From assembly GCA_014360195.1 (NCBI GenBank), contig JACIXY010000020.1, positions 1 to 57,628 of the forward strand: a DNA stretch of 57,628 nt, in the 5' to 3' direction. Positions 46,150 through 55,618 of the stretch are shown here, in pieces; position 1 is the stretch's first letter, and the number at the start of each line of letters is the position of its first letter. Both the position numbers and the translations under genes were made by a program. The DNA comes from Bacillota bacterium. GTDB lineage: Bacteria; Bacillota; SHA-98; UBA4971. Under the pieces are notes generated by a model. That model was not told the DNA's origin, did not search any database, and worked only from the letters and a program-made list of their open reading frames with translations.

Positions 46150-48601
46150 ACCGCGCCGGGTCTGGAAGGAGTGAAGCGAGGGCCTCCACCATCTCCGCCC
46201 TCGTCTTCGCGGCGTTTATCCGCACCCGGGCTTGCGCCGCACCAGGCGCTCCACGGACGTACCAGGCCGCATGTTTCCTCATCTGGAGCACGGCGCTCCT
46301 CTCTCCGAATAGCTCGACCATCATGTCAAGGTGCCGGATGGCCATGGCAACGCGCTCAGCAAGCGACGGTGGCGGCACTTTCTCGCCCGTCGCAAGGAAC
46401 GTCGCAACCTCCTTGAAGATCCAGGGGTTACCAAGCGCCGCCCTGCCTATCATGACGGCGTCGCAGCCTGTCTCGGCCAGCATGCGCGCGGCGTCCTCGC
46501 CCGAGCGCACGTCGCCGTTGCCGATAACGGGGATTCCGACGGCCTCCTTCACGTCCCTGATGATGCTCCAGTCGGCCGCGCCAGAATAGAACTGGTCACG
46601 GGTGCGCCCATGGACCGCCACCGCTGCCGCGCCTGCCGCCTCCGCCGCCAGCGCAAGCTCCACGGCGTTGATATGCTCTCCGTCCCAGCCCTTCCTCATC
46701 TTCACGGTCACGGGTACCTTCGAGGCGGCGACCACGGCTGCAACGATATCCCGGGCGAGGGGCACGTTCCGCATGAGCGCTGCGCCCTCGTCGTTTTTGA
46801 CTATCTTCGGCGTCGGACACCCCATGTTGATGTCGATGATGTCGGGACACGCTCGCTCCTGGACGATCCTGGCCGCCTTCGCCATGCTATCGGGGTCGCT
46901 TCCGAAGATCTGAACCGCTATGGGCCTCTCCTGCTCCGAGATCCGCAGCATCTCGAAAGTCCTCTCGTTGCGGAAGATGAGCGCCTTGTCGGAAATCATC
47001 TCTGTATACACGAGGGCGCAGCCCATCTCCTTTGCGAGCAGCCGGTAAGCGAGGTCCGTCACCCCGGCCATGGGAGCGAGCACTACCGGGACCGACAGCT
47101 CCACGTTGCCGATGGATATCTTGCGAGGGCGCGATGAGGGCTGGCGCGCTCCCTCGCCTGCCCATCCCCGTCCCGATCCCGATGTACTGGCATCACCGTC
47201 ACCATCATCATGACCATCGTCACCATAGCTAGTTTCAAGGCTTCCCCCGTGGCCGATCTGGTTGCTGCAAGCTTCAACACAATTGCCGCCGCAGTCCCGC
47301 TTGTGGTCACTTCTGGGAATGCCCGAGGCATAGTCGCCAATACTGCCGACGCTACCGTCGCCGCCGTCACCACCGCTGTCACTCTCGCTACTCTGGAGTC
47401 TCCGTACAGCCTCGTTATCGCCGGGACCACCCTCAACACAGGCACCCCAAGGGCTGGTATCGTTCGCACCAGCCACACCGACAGCACCAGCACCGACCCC
47501 GGCTGGCCTGGCTGGCCTGTTGAGGATGTCCTCGATCCCCCGGAGCAAATCCGAGAGCCCCCACCGCTCGGCCGCAGAGATCAGTACGGCGCCGGGATGC
47601 TCAACGCGGAGGCGCTCTCTTTCGAGTTCACCCGGGACGAGATCGATCTTGTTAAGCACGGTAAGGATGGGCTTATCCTGGAGGCCCAGGTCGGCAAGGA
47701 CCGCGCTCACCGCCGCGCACTGCTCGTCCTTGCCCGGATGGCTTGCGTCAACCACGTGGCAAATGACGTCGGCCTGGGCAACCTCCTCCAGGGTGGCGCG
47801 AAACGCCGCCACGAGCTCGTGGGGCAGCTTGCGGATGAACCCGACGGTGTCCGCGAGGAGCACGACTCCTCCTCCCGGAAGGCGACACCTGCGTATCGTA
47901 GGGTCGAGGGTGGCGAAGAGCTTGTCCTCGACCAGTACCTGGGACTCTGTGAGGGCGTTGAACAGCGTGGACTTGCCTGCGTTGGTGTAGCCGACCAGCG
48001 ACACCACAGGTATGCCGGCCTCCTTGCGGCGGGACCGTTGCAGCCCGCGCCTCCTCGCTATCTCGGCAAGCTCGCTGCGGAGAGCCGCGATGCGCTTTCG
48101 GATCCGGCGCCTGTCCGTCTCCAGCTTGGTTTCGCCAGGCCCGCGCGTGCCGATGCCGCCCCCGGGGCGGGAGAGGGCGGTGCCTTTGCCTACGAGCCTC
48201 GGGAGCAGGTACGAAAGCTGGGCAAGCTCCACCTGTATCTTGCCTTCCTTGCTGGCGGCCCTGGAGGCGAAGATATCGAGAATGAGCCAGGTCCTGTCGA
48301 TCACCTTGACGCCTATGGTCTCCTCAAGGTTGCGCTGCTGGGCCGGGCTCAGCTCGTCATCGAAGATCACGAGGTCTGCATGGGACACCATCGCGAGGGC
48401 CGCGAGCTCCCGGGCCTTGCCTTCCCCGATGTACGTGGCCGGGTCTGGCCGCGCCCGCTTCTGGACTACCCTCCCGATTACCTCGGCGCCGGCAGTGGCC
48501 GCGAGCTGGCCGAGTTCATCGAGGGAGTCCTCAGTCTCCCACCCTCGCGCGCCGGGCAGCTCAAGCCCAACGGTTATAGCTCTCTCCGCCGAACCCTTCA
48601 G
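46124..48601 (-). CDS. HflX GTPase fused to tRNA-dihydrouridine synthase
   Basis: One uninterrupted frame encodes two core proteins. The first part is HflX, a ribosome-splitting GTPase: N-terminal domain ([46 protein letters not shown]), G1 [11 protein letters not shown]3 [21 protein letters not shown]4 LNKID. The last 330 residues are a DusB-type enzyme: [40 protein letters not shown] with the catalytic Cys, and [20 protein letters not shown]. Between them lie about 128 low-complexity residues (47125-47509) rich in Gly, Asp and Ser. The conserved HflX start reaches back to 48601, where only CTG is in frame; the ATG at 48606 (behind GGGGAG) reads Met-Thr-stop. A one-base frameshift or a non-AUG start is implied; the first in-frame ATG is at 48391. 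Confidence 0.88.
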   Translation of the reverse strand: MKGSAERAITVGLELPGARGWETEDSLDELGQLAATAGAEVIGRVVQKRARPDPATYIGEGKARELAALAMVSHADLVIFDDELSPAQQRNLEETIGVKVIDRTWLILDIFASRAASKEGKIQVELAQLSYLLPRLVGKGTALSRPGGGIGTRGPGETKLETDRRRIRKRIAALRSELAEIARRRGLQRSRRKEAGIPVVSLVGYTNAGKSTLFNALTESQVLVEDKLFATLDPTIRRCRLPGGGVVLLADTVGFIRKLPHELVAAFRATLEEVAQADVICHVVDASHPGKDEQCAAVSAVLADLGLQDKPILTVLNKIDLVPGELERERLRVEHPGAVLISAAERWGLSDLLRGIEDILNRPARPAGVGAGAVGVAGANDTSPWGACVEGGPGDNEAVRRLQSSESDSGGDGGDGSVGSIGDYASGIPRSDHKRDCGGNCVEACSNQIGHGGSLETSYGDDGHDDGDGDASTSGSGRGWAGEGARQPSSRPRKISIGNVELSVPVVLAPMAGVTDLAYRLLAKEMGCALVYTEMISDKALIFRNERTFEMLRISEQERPIAVQIFGSDPDSMAKAARIVQERACPDIIDINMGCPTPKIVKNDEGAALMRNVPLARDIVAAVVAASKVPVTVKMRKGWDGEHINAVELALAAEAAGAAAVAVHGRTRDQFYSGAADWSIIRDVKEAVGIPVIGNGDVRSGEDAARMLAETGCDAVMIGRAALGNPWIFKEVATFLATGEKVPPPSLAERVAMAIRHLDMMVELFGERSAVLQMRKHAAWYVRGAPGAAQARVRINAAKTRAEMVEALASLLPDPARFAFCRWSC

Positions 48602-48616
48602 GTCATGATCACTCCC

Positions 48617-48720
48617 CTAAGTATGAGGTCATCAGTTTTCTCTCGTTTTCCGAGGTCTGGGGTTGCCGGTGACTCAGAGAGAAACTCTGGAACCGGCGAT
48701 TACTTATGGTGACCTAGTTA
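48617..48720. repeat. Dispersed nested repeat, copy F
   Basis: Outer arms CTAAGTATGAGGT and ACCTAGTTAG, inner GGTTGCCGGTG and a degenerate AACCGGCGAT. It fills the gap between coaX and hflX, covering the coaX stop and ending beside the hflX ribosome site. Confidence 0.7.
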
Positions 48721-49503
48721 GTCTCCGGACTCCTGTGCCCGCGCGTTCCTTTCGAAGAGGATGCGCAGGCCTTCCAGCGTGAGGTCAGGATCAAGCACGT
48801 CTATCTCGGATGAGTCCTCCGCGATGAGCGGCGCGAAGCCCCCGGTGGCAACCACGCGGGGATTGCCGCCCATCTCGCGCTTCATTCTTCTCACTATCTC
48901 GTCCACGAGCCCGACCGTCCCGTAGATGATCCCCGCCTGCATGCTCGCGACCGTGCTGCGCCCGATGACGCTCCTGGGCTTCACCAGCTCGACGCGGGGA
49001 AGCTTTGCAGCCCGCGCGAACAGGGCCTCGCTGGATATGCCGATGCCGGGCGCGATGGCGCCGCCCAGGTACTCACCGGATGCGGATATGGCACAGAACG
49101 TCGTGGCGGTGCCGAAGTCCACCACGATCACAGGGCCACCGTACTTCTCGTAGGCCGCCACGGCATTCACGATGCGGTCCGCGCCGACCTCCTTGGGGTT
49201 CTCGTAGCGGATGACCATGCCGGTCCTGACCCCCGGCTCGACGACGACAGGTTCACAGTGGAAGTAGCGCCTCGCGAGGTCCTCGAAGGTGCTGATGACA
49301 GGCGGTACCACGCACGAGATGGCAACGCCGCTCACGTCGGCGAAGTCAAGCCCGTGATACGAGAAGAGGTCACGGATGACCATGGCATACTCGTCTGTCG
49401 TCTTCTGCCTGTCCGTCGCCATGCGACAGCTTGCCACGAGGCGCGTGTCCTCGTAAACCCCCAGAACAATGTTGGTGTTGCCGATGTCAAGTACGAGAAT
49501 CAT
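48718..49503 (-). CDS. coaX: Type III pantothenate kinase
   Basis: Phosphorylates pantothenate in CoA synthesis. The 261-residue product has [18 protein letters not shown] (phosphate motif), [20 protein letters not shown] and [23 protein letters not shown] 49503 follows GGAGGAGAACAACGGGG; the longer frame to 49581 overlaps the upstream gene. Confidence 0.95.
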   Translation of the reverse strand: MILVLDIGNTNIVLGVYEDTRLVASCRMATDRQKTTDEYAMVIRDLFSYHGLDFADVSGVAISCVVPPVISTFEDLARRYFHCEPVVVEPGVRTGMVIRYENPKEVGADRIVNAVAAYEKYGGPVIVVDFGTATTFCAISASGEYLGGAIAPGIGISSEALFARAAKLPRVELVKPRSVIGRSTVASMQAGIIYGTVGLVDEIVRRMKREMGGNPRVVATGGFAPLIAEDSSEIDVLDPDLTLEGLRILFERNARAQESGD

Positions 49504-49577
49504 CCCCGTTGTTCTCCTCCTTCCGTCTCTCCCGCAGATCCGCGCCCAGGACGTTACGGCCGTCTGTCGCGCCGGGC

Positions 49578-49865
49578 TCATCCTACCAGCTTCGCGATGG
49601 CCTGCACCAGGATGAACGCCCCCATCCCGATGAAAAGGATACCGGCTGCGATTTGAAGGTATTCCGGCGGGAGGAATTTCGAGACCACGCCTCCGAAGAG
49701 CGCGCCGATGAGGCTTACGCTGGACAGCGCAAGCGAGGCGCCGAGGAACACCGGGATAACCAGGCGATGCTGGGCTACGAGCGTAAACACCGCGAGCTGC
49801 GTCTTGTCACCCATCTCCGCCAGGAAGAGGGTGGTGAAGGTCAATGCAAAGAGCTTCCAGTCCAT
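49578..49865 (-). CDS. Half-size GDT1/TMEM165 (UPF0016) membrane protein
   Basis: A 95-residue protein with three helices and the family motif [13 protein letters not shown]0016 proteins transport manganese or calcium; most have two such repeats, and single-repeat forms are thought to pair. No second half-gene is seen here, so it would act as a homodimer. Probably co-transcribed with coaX. Confidence 0.85.
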   Translation of the reverse strand: MDWKLFALTFTTLFLAEMGDKTQLAVFTLVAQHRLVIPVFLGASLALSSVSLIGALFGGVVSKFLPPEYLQIAAGILFIGMGAFILVQAIAKLVG

Positions 49866-49963
49866 GTCTCGTCGCGTCCCCCTTGGAGCAACTCTCAACT
49901 TTTCTTCCGCTTCTTCTACGTGCCTGCAAGGATATCCTTCCGCGAGGTCGAATATGATGATTC

Positions 49964-51445
49964 ATGCGTAAACGTCTCGAGCTTGCTGCAGTGACATCCG
50001 GCCACTTCGTGAATGATCTGTACGCAGCCTTCCTCACACCGCTGTTGCCGATGCTCGTGGCGAAGTTCGACATGTCGCTGGCAATGGCAGGGCTGCTCTC
50101 GGCGGTGTACGCGACCACATCGTCCATGGTGCAGCCCCTCGTTGGGCACCTCGCAGACACGTCCGGCAGCAGAGCGTTCATCGTGCTGGGGCCGGTCGTC
50201 ACCGCCACAGCTATGTGCATGATCGGCCTCGCCGGAAGCCAGGCGCTGCTTGTAGCCCTCCTCATTATCGGGGGAATCGGATCCGGCATGTTCCATCCCC
50301 AGGGCGCCGCTATGGCCGGGTCGATCGACCAGGCCCGCAAGGGATTCATGCTGTCGGCGTTCACGACGGCGGGGGAGATCGGATACGCTCTCGGGCCGCT
50401 CGTAGTGCTGTCCGTCGTCAGCACGCTGGGGATCCGCCACACCTACGTCACGGTGCTCCCGGGCATCCTCGTCTCGTTGTTCATCTATCGTTTCGCGCCC
50501 CGGGCCCACCCAAGCCGCCCTGGGGCGAAAGCCTGCGGGTCCAGGAGTAGGAGCTTCAGCCACAGCGGTGGAAGCAGCTTCGACCGTCGTGACGGCAACG
50601 AGGGTGGCGACGACACTGGCAATGGCAGTGGTAATAACAATGGTAATCGTGATGGTAATGGTAATGGTAATGGTAATGGTAATGGCAATGCTAGTAACAA
50701 TGCTAATGGGAAGCACAGTGGCGGCTGCCATGGCCATTGTGATGGCGCCGGCGACAGCGGTTGGAATGAGAGTGAGTGTGAGAACAGAGGTGAAGGAGGC
50801 GCCACGCATAGCTCCCCCAACATCGGCGGCGCTCCAAGTGGCAGACGTGGCGAGTGGGTGCCGGTGGGAGCGCTTGCGATGCTGTGGGTGATCGCTGCGG
50901 TGCGCCTCTCCGTCTCCATGAGCTTCACAACGTTCCTGCCCATCTACCTCAAGGAGATGGGCCTGCCACTCATGGCGTATGGGTCAGTGGCGTCGATGTT
51001 CATGATTGCCGGGACAGTTGGGATCATGGTGGCGGGGCCGATCGCCGACCGGGTCGGACCGTTCAAGCTCATGGTGGTCGCCCTGCTGGCGCCCATCCCG
51101 CTCCTCCTCGGGTTTCTGCATATAAAGGGCCTCGTCTCGTATGTGCTCCTCGCCGCAGCCGGGGTCATCCTCTACGCGCCCATGCCGGTCATCACGATGA
51201 CTGCCCAGAATCTCGCCCCGGCCAGGGCAGGCACCGTCTCGGCTTTCATGATGGGTGTCGCATGGGGAGCCGGATCGCTCGGAGTGGCAGGCGTCGGGGT
51301 CATAGCCGATGCGCTCGGCATCCGGATGGCGCTGACTCTGCTCCTTGGGACGCTTGTGGTGGCCGCGGTGCTCACTTACGCCCTGGAAATGCGGGTGCGC
51401 CACGTGCCTTCGTTGTTAGCAACTCGCGAACCCACCTGCCGATAG
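49964..51445 (+). CDS. MFS transporter with long Gly/Asn linker
   Basis: A 493-residue 12-helix transporter resembling the fosmidomycin-resistance type (TSGHFVNDLYAAFLTPLLPM, VYATTSSMVQPLVGHLADTS, GSGMFHPQGAAMAG). The usual central loop between helices 6 and 7 is replaced by about 115 residues (181-297), with a Gly-Asn repeat (GNGNGNGNGN) encoded by tandem GGTAAT units at 50650-50690. The flanking helices are intact. The 3' end overlaps the convergent DUF501 gene by 74 bases. Confidence 0.85.
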   Translation: MRKRLELAAVTSGHFVNDLYAAFLTPLLPMLVAKFDMSLAMAGLLSAVYATTSSMVQPLVGHLADTSGSRAFIVLGPVVTATAMCMIGLAGSQALLVALLIIGGIGSGMFHPQGAAMAGSIDQARKGFMLSAFTTAGEIGYALGPLVVLSVVSTLGIRHTYVTVLPGILVSLFIYRFAPRAHPSRPGAKACGSRSRSFSHSGGSSFDRRDGNEGGDDTGNGSGNNNGNRDGNGNGNGNGNGNASNNANGKHSGGCHGHCDGAGDSGWNESECENRGEGGATHSSPNIGGAPSGRRGEWVPVGALAMLWVIAAVRLSVSMSFTTFLPIYLKEMGLPLMAYGSVASMFMIAGTVGIMVAGPIADRVGPFKLMVVALLAPIPLLLGFLHIKGLVSYVLLAAAGVILYAPMPVITMTAQNLAPARAGTVSAFMMGVAWGAGSLGVAGVGVIADALGIRMALTLLLGTLVVAAVLTYALEMRVRHVPSLLATREPTCR

Positions 51446-51932
51446 GGTTCACCCCCCGAGCCAGGTAGTCGGCGTAGTGGGCGTGGAGGCATTTTATGCC
51501 GGCAGCACCGGGCTTCCCGAGCACGCCCCCGATCCCCGAGCGCGCCACCACTTCGTACTGGCCCGGGTGCTGTGTGGCGAGATGTGATGCCTCCTCCGGA
51601 GACAGGAGCGACACCCGGTAATCTGCATACGACCTCGCTGCTTCCTGATAGGCCTCAAGAGCCGCCTGGTCGCCGGCAAGCCTCTCTTGCAGCTTCCTCA
51701 CGTAGCCCAACGCCTCAAGCTCGGATACGGCACGCACGGCACCTGGGCACGTAAGCCAGAAGACAGTGGGAAACGGCTCCACCTGCGCCTCCCGACCCGT
51801 CCCGCTTCCCTTGCGGATGACCGGCCTCGTCACGATGGTCTCGGGAAGGCCCAGCGGGCACCGCGTCGCTACCCGGAGAAAGCCCCTCGGCTTCCTGCCT
51901 ATTTGCCTTTCCACGATCTCCTCGTCTGTCAT
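51372..51932 (-). CDS. DUF501 family protein
   Basis: About 186 residues: DEEIVERQIGRKPRGFLRVA, PLGLPETIVTRPVI, PFPTVFWLTCPGAVRAVSEL EALG, and KCLHAHYADYLARGVNPIGR. These match the uncharacterised DUF501 family, often encoded beside divIC and related genes as here. ATG 51932 is assumed; upstream ATGs at 51950 and 51953 are possible. It overlaps the MFS gene tail to tail. Confidence 0.85.
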   Translation of the reverse strand: MTDEEIVERQIGRKPRGFLRVATRCPLGLPETIVTRPVIRKGSGTGREAQVEPFPTVFWLTCPGAVRAVSELEALGYVRKLQERLAGDQAALEAYQEAARSYADYRVSLLSPEEASHLATQHPGQYEVVARSGIGGVLGKPGAAGIKCLHAHYADYLARGVNPIGRWVRELLTTKARGAPAFPGRK

Positions 51933-52066
51933 GGGCACTGCCCGCTCCATCACATCGAAAGAGCCGGTCGCATAAGCGCACCGGCCTTTCTTCCACTCCC
52001 TCTCGCTTCCGTTTCCCGGCGTGGCGCCGCGGTTCCATCATGTCAACGCGGCCTTGGAGCCTTCGT

Positions 52067-52474
52067 TTACGCCCCTCCGATTCGGGAGTAACGGGTTCCG
52101 CGCCCGCCCCGTTTGGACTCCTGGCTCCTCTTGAGGTCTGATAGCCGCTCGTCGCTGTCTTTCAGGAACTTCGAGAGCTTCTCCTCGAAGGACTGCCGCG
52201 CGGCCGCGCTCATCCTTCTACCCCGACCGGGCTGATAATTCGGATCAGCCTGCTTGATGGACAACCCGATCCTGCCGTTTTCGACGGCCAGGATCTTCAC
52301 TTTCACGATATCGTTTTCTTTCAAGTAGTCTTTTATGTCTCGTACGTACGTATCGGCAACTTCGGAAATGTGAACCAGTCCGGTCTGACCCCCGGCCAGT
52401 TCGACGAAGGCCCCGAAGTGCGTGATGCCGGTCACGCGGCCCTCGACGATGCTGCCTACCTCGAGCGACGGCAT
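52067..52474 (-). CDS. S1-domain RNA-binding protein (YabR-like)
   Basis: A 135-residue protein with one S1 domain at the N-terminus (LEVGSIVEGRVTGITHFGAF, GLVHISEVADTYVRDIKDYL, VKVKILAVENGRIGLSIKQA) and a basic, Ser/Arg-rich tail. Relatives next to divIC in Bacillota (YabR, CvfD) bind the ribosome. The start at 52474 matches relatives; the ATG at 52495 would add seven residues. Confidence 0.88.
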   Translation of the reverse strand: MPSLEVGSIVEGRVTGITHFGAFVELAGGQTGLVHISEVADTYVRDIKDYLKENDIVKVKILAVENGRIGLSIKQADPNYQPGRGRRMSAAARQSFEEKLSKFLKDSDERLSDLKRSQESKRGGRGTRYSRIGGA

Positions 52475-52832
52475 ACCTGGTGAACTCCCCCTCATGTGCT
52501 CCTGGTCAGCGCAAAACACTACCCAAATTTTAGTCCATTATACTTCGTCAGCCCGCGATGTGTCAATCCAAAGCGAGCTGCGGACCTACGCCCACCCATT
52601 TCATCCCGCAAACGACCGCGCAGGACATCAGATCAGTATCTGGCGTGCCTCATGCATTCTATGCGCCCGTCCGGCCTCGGGTGCAGGCGACCCGAGCCGT
52701 TTTCGGCAGCCGTGCTCGAGCAGGCTGTCCTGCCCGCATGCACTTCGCGCCCAGGACCACCTGCAGCCCAGCGTTGTCCGCGCAACGCCCCGGCGCCCGG
52801 GGCCCGCACACGGCACGCACGCCCGGCAGCGT
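52475..52832. other. Intergenic region between S1 gene and divIC
   Basis: No gene seen. It contains the S1-gene promoter, annotated separately. Confidence 0.4.
52537..52566 (-). promoter_or_regulatory. Promoter of S1-domain gene
   Basis: TTGACA at 52561-52566, 18-base spacer and TATAAT at 52537-52542 on the minus strand. Confidence 0.82.
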
Positions 52833-53204
52833 TTAGTCGCGAATGCTCGCAGGGTCAGCTCCCGCTCTTTTCGTGACACCGGGCGGTGCGTCAGGATTGC
52901 GCGGCTCAGCCACTATGAACGGCACTTCGCCGGGCTTCACGAGGCCCAGCTCTTCACGGGCCACCTTCTCAACGTATTCGTCACTGGACAGGTATTCTAT
53001 TTGCTTGCGTAGCTCCTCGCACCTGGCTTCCCAGACCCCGATCTCCCTCTCGACCACGGAGATCTGGTAGTTCACCCGCACAAGCTCGAGATAGCCTCTC
53101 AGGTACAAGAACGCCACGCCGAACATGAACAGGCCAACTAGCACCCGCCGGACCGGCTTCCACGGCGACTGGCTTGTCTTGTCTCTTGTGGCCAGAGCGA
53201 CCAC
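52833..53204 (-). CDS. divIC: Septum formation initiator DivIC/FtsB family
   Basis: A 123-residue bitopic division protein: one helix (VLVGLFMFGVAFLYLRGYLE), a periplasmic-side coiled coil (VVEREIGVWEARCEELRKQI) and DEYVEKVAREELGLVKPGEV. It joins the FtsL/DivIB complex of the divisome. The GTG at 53204 has no strong ribosome site. Confidence 0.9.
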   Translation of the reverse strand: MVALATRDKTSQSPWKPVRRVLVGLFMFGVAFLYLRGYLELVRVNYQISVVEREIGVWEARCEELRKQIEYLSSDEYVEKVAREELGLVKPGEVPFIVAEPRNPDAPPGVTKRAGADPASIRD

Positions 53205-53345
53205 CTTCGCTTCTTGCGCCCCGCTGTCTTGAAGCTGCGATACCTCTTGAACTCTCGCATGTTTATTCGACGTCGTCCCCAGAAATCCCTTCTGGGGCCT
53301 TCACGTGAATCACGATCTTCGCGGTCAGGCACGCAGGCACGACCG

Positions 53346-53846
53346 CTACCCTTTCCTCCGCGGGTGGAGCAGCCTGAGCGGACCGCAAACCACCCCCGCT
53401 TCCGGTCTCGTCCTGCGGACCGCGGCCACCCTCCGCCGCGCCCGCGCGGCGGTCTTCCGCACTCTTGCCGCGGCCCTGCGCAACCTGAAGGACGCCTCGC
53501 GCACTCCCAACCTGGCCCGCCTTCTTGCCCGGTGGCATGCCTCGACCACTGACACAGCGCCCCCTATCACCCGCCGCCCCAGGACCGCCCTGTACCCGGC
53601 GAAACCCGCGCCAAACCCGAGAAACATGAAAAACCTCACCTCGCCCCAGCAGGTGGCGAGGAGGAACGTGAACGCGACCGTCGTGGCAAAGAGCGAAAAC
53701 AAGATGTCGCCCACGGCCGTAGCGACCGGTCCGAGCCCCAGCACGGACCTGGTCACGCGGTACAGGTCGAAGAACACGCCAACGATGACGCCTGTTAACA
53801 CCGTCACCAGCAGCGTAAACGCCTGCGACTCGACCGGCTCGATCAC
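53346..53846 (-). CDS. yabQ: Spore cortex protein YabQ
   Basis: A 166-residue membrane protein, four helices in the first 90 residues (LLVTVLTGVIVGVFFDLYRV, GDILFSLFATTVAFTFLLAT), then a long Arg-rich tail. YabQ is needed for cortex assembly in Bacillus. The ATG overlaps the yabP stop by four bases. The tail is longer and more basic than usual. Confidence 0.85.
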   Translation of the reverse strand: MIEPVESQAFTLLVTVLTGVIVGVFFDLYRVTRSVLGLGPVATAVGDILFSLFATTVAFTFLLATCWGEVRFFMFLGFGAGFAGYRAVLGRRVIGGAVSVVEACHRARRRARLGVREASFRLRRAAARVRKTAARARRRVAAVRRTRPEAGVVCGPLRLLHPRRKG

Positions 53847-54133
53847 TTCAGCAGCCGCCCCAGGAAGCTCCTGGCCTTCTTGCCCATTTCCTCGGCGTAC
53901 TCCAGGCCGGCCAGGTAGCCCTCGATGGTGAGGTTCCCTTCGTCGAGGTTGAGCTGCTTGATATGGAACTCCCTGCCACGCAGCATGAGCATGCCCGCCG
54001 TTGTCTCAAGAACGACCTCCTGGTCATCGAAACTCTCCACGTTGTTGACGCCGTCCACGGTTATCGTCTCGCGCTCAGTGACGATCACCCTGTGCTGCGA
54101 CGATACGGTTGCCCGTCTCTTCTCGTCAACCAT
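53843..54133 (-). CDS. yabP: Sporulation protein YabP
   Basis: A 96-residue soluble protein: QHRVIVTERETITVDGVNNV, ESFDDQEVVLETTAGMLMLR GREFHIKQLNLDEGNL. These match YabP, expressed in the mother cell together with YabQ. ATG 54133 follows GGGAGG. Confidence 0.93.
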   Translation of the reverse strand: MVDEKRRATVSSQHRVIVTERETITVDGVNNVESFDDQEVVLETTAGMLMLRGREFHIKQLNLDEGNLTIEGYLAGLEYAEEMGKKARSFLGRLLK

Positions 54134-54165
54134 CCGCCTTCCCTCCCAGGTCCCGGATGTCGCCG

Positions 54166-54325
54166 CTAAGTGTGAGTTCAATGCTCGCCGTCATCTTGCC
54201 AGGGGCTGGCGGTGTCGCACGGTGCCGCGCTCCGGGAACGTCCCGCCGGGCATCGCGCTTCGACGACATTCAGCTTGGAGGCAGTGGAAAACAGGCTTAG
54301 ACTTGTCTTGTGAACCCACACTTAG
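54166..54325. repeat. Dispersed nested repeat, copy G
   Basis: Outer arms CTAAGTGTGAGTTCA (54166-54180) and TGAACCCACACTTAG (54311-54325) are near-perfect inverses; the inner module is diverged (GGCTGGCGGTGTCGCACGG). A further CCCTCACTTAG fragment lies near 54466. Confidence 0.75.
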
Positions 54326-54402
54326 CCCGCGGTCCGTGCCCGCGCAAGCCGTCGAGCTTCGCTGCAGGCTTCTCCTGATGAATGGTTATGCCAGTCCCCA
54401 CA

Positions 54403-54440
54403 AAAAAAGACCTGCCTGCGGATGCAGGCAGGACGTCTTC
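54403..54440 (-). terminator. Terminator after mazG
   Basis: On the minus strand CCTGCCTGCATCCGCAGGCAGG is followed by TCTTTTTTTG, a strong factor-independent terminator between mazG and yabP. Confidence 0.9.
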
Positions 54441-54505
54441 CCTCTCGTCAAACAGAGTGGTCTATGCCCTCACTTAGCGCCAAGTGACAGTCTGGTAGTT
54501 TTCCC

Positions 54506-55363
54506 TCATTTAGGGTCGTCGTGCCGCTCCTCGCTCGCCGCCGACAGCTCCTTGGCCTCCTCCCACAGAGAGTCCATCTCGTCCAGGGTCATGTCCTCTA
54601 TGCGGCGGTTGGCCTCGCCCGCCCGCATCTCGATGTGTTTGAACCGCGCGATGAACTTGTCCACCGTGCGGCCGAGCGCGATCTCGGGGTCCACCTTGAG
54701 AAACCTGGCCACGTTAACGAAGGCGAAGAGGACATCGCCGACCTCCTCGGCCATCCTCGCTTTGTCCCCCGCCTTCCGCGCTTGCTCTAGCTCGTCCATC
54801 TCTTCCCAAACCTTCTCGAGCGCCCCGGTAACGTCCGGCCAGTCGAAGCCAACCCTGGACGCCTTCGCCTGGACCTTCAACGCCCTCATGAGGGCAGGCA
54901 TGGCCCCGGCGATGTTGTCGAGGATGGATCCTGGTTCGCCCCCCTCGTCCGCTCTCTCCCTTTGCTTTATCCGCTCCCAGTTGCGCAGGACCGCCTTGCT
55001 GTCCTTCGCCTCGACGTCCCCGAACACGTGCGGGTGACGCCGGATGAGTTTCTCGACGATGCCCCGGATGACATCGCCCACATCGAACCTCCCGGACTCA
55101 CTCGCGATCTGAGAGTGGAACGCCACCTGGAGAAGCAGGTCTCCAAGCTCTTCGCAAAGCTCCTCGTCGTCGCGGTCGTCTATGGCCTGGACCACCTCGT
55201 AGGCCTCCTCGACCACGTAGGTCCTGAGCGACTCGTGGGTCTGCTTGCGATCCCAGGGGCACCCGCCCTCGCCCCGGAGCTTCCGCATGATCTCGACGAG
55301 TGGGGCCAAAGAGTACCGGTCGTTCGTGGCTTTCACTTCGTCATCGCTCTGCTTCATCGACAT
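54506..55363 (-). CDS. mazG: Nucleoside triphosphate pyrophosphohydrolase MazG
   Basis: A 285-residue enzyme that hydrolyses NTPs, cleaning the nucleotide pool. It contains two MazG modules: LRGEGGCPWDRKQTHESLRT with EEAYEVVQAIDDRDDEELCE ELGDLLLQVAFHSQIA, and a second with EVGDVLFAFVNVARFLKVDP. It lacks the N-terminal tetrapyrrole-methylase domain of Bacillus YabN. ATG 55363 is preferred to the GTG at 55372. Confidence 0.93.
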   Translation of the reverse strand: MSMKQSDDEVKATNDRYSLAPLVEIMRKLRGEGGCPWDRKQTHESLRTYVVEEAYEVVQAIDDRDDEELCEELGDLLLQVAFHSQIASESGRFDVGDVIRGIVEKLIRRHPHVFGDVEAKDSKAVLRNWERIKQRERADEGGEPGSILDNIAGAMPALMRALKVQAKASRVGFDWPDVTGALEKVWEEMDELEQARKAGDKARMAEEVGDVLFAFVNVARFLKVDPEIALGRTVDKFIARFKHIEMRAGEANRRIEDMTLDEMDSLWEEAKELSAASEERHDDPK

Positions 55364-55419
55364 ATCCTGCACCTTCCCGAAGCCCCGCCCCGGACACGCC
55401 GTCGGGGCGCTGTCGCAGA

Positions 55420-55618
55420 CTCAAGTGGGGGTGCGTTAGTCCTTGTCCGTTTTCTAGTAGTTGCTGGGCTGCCGGTGTTGCACTCGAGGACGGCGCCCCA
55501 AGCGGGGCGCGCTTCGCCAAAATCCGGCCTGTTGGGCGAGTGGCCGGGTTTTGACACCCCTCGTGCAAGCACCGGCAACCCCTCCCAAAGTCGGGAAAAT
55601 CCCTGCACGCTCACCTAG
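55420..55618. repeat. Dispersed nested repeat, copy I (long form)
   Basis: Outer arms CTCAAGTGGGGGTGCG and GCACGCTCACCTAG, inner arms GGCTGCCGGTG (55467-55477) and CACCGGCAACC (55570-55580). The insert has the hairpin GCGCCCC-AAGC-GGGGCGC and the core CGCTTCGCCAAAATCC. It fills the gap between mazG and spoVB and covers the spoVB stop codon. Confidence 0.85.

Larger units (their letters stand above)
54134..54505. other. Gap at the usual rqcP/yabO position
   Basis: In Bacillus an S4-domain gene (rqcP/yabO) lies between mazG and yabP. Here there is no such frame; the 370 bases hold repeat copies and a terminator. Confidence 0.6.
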
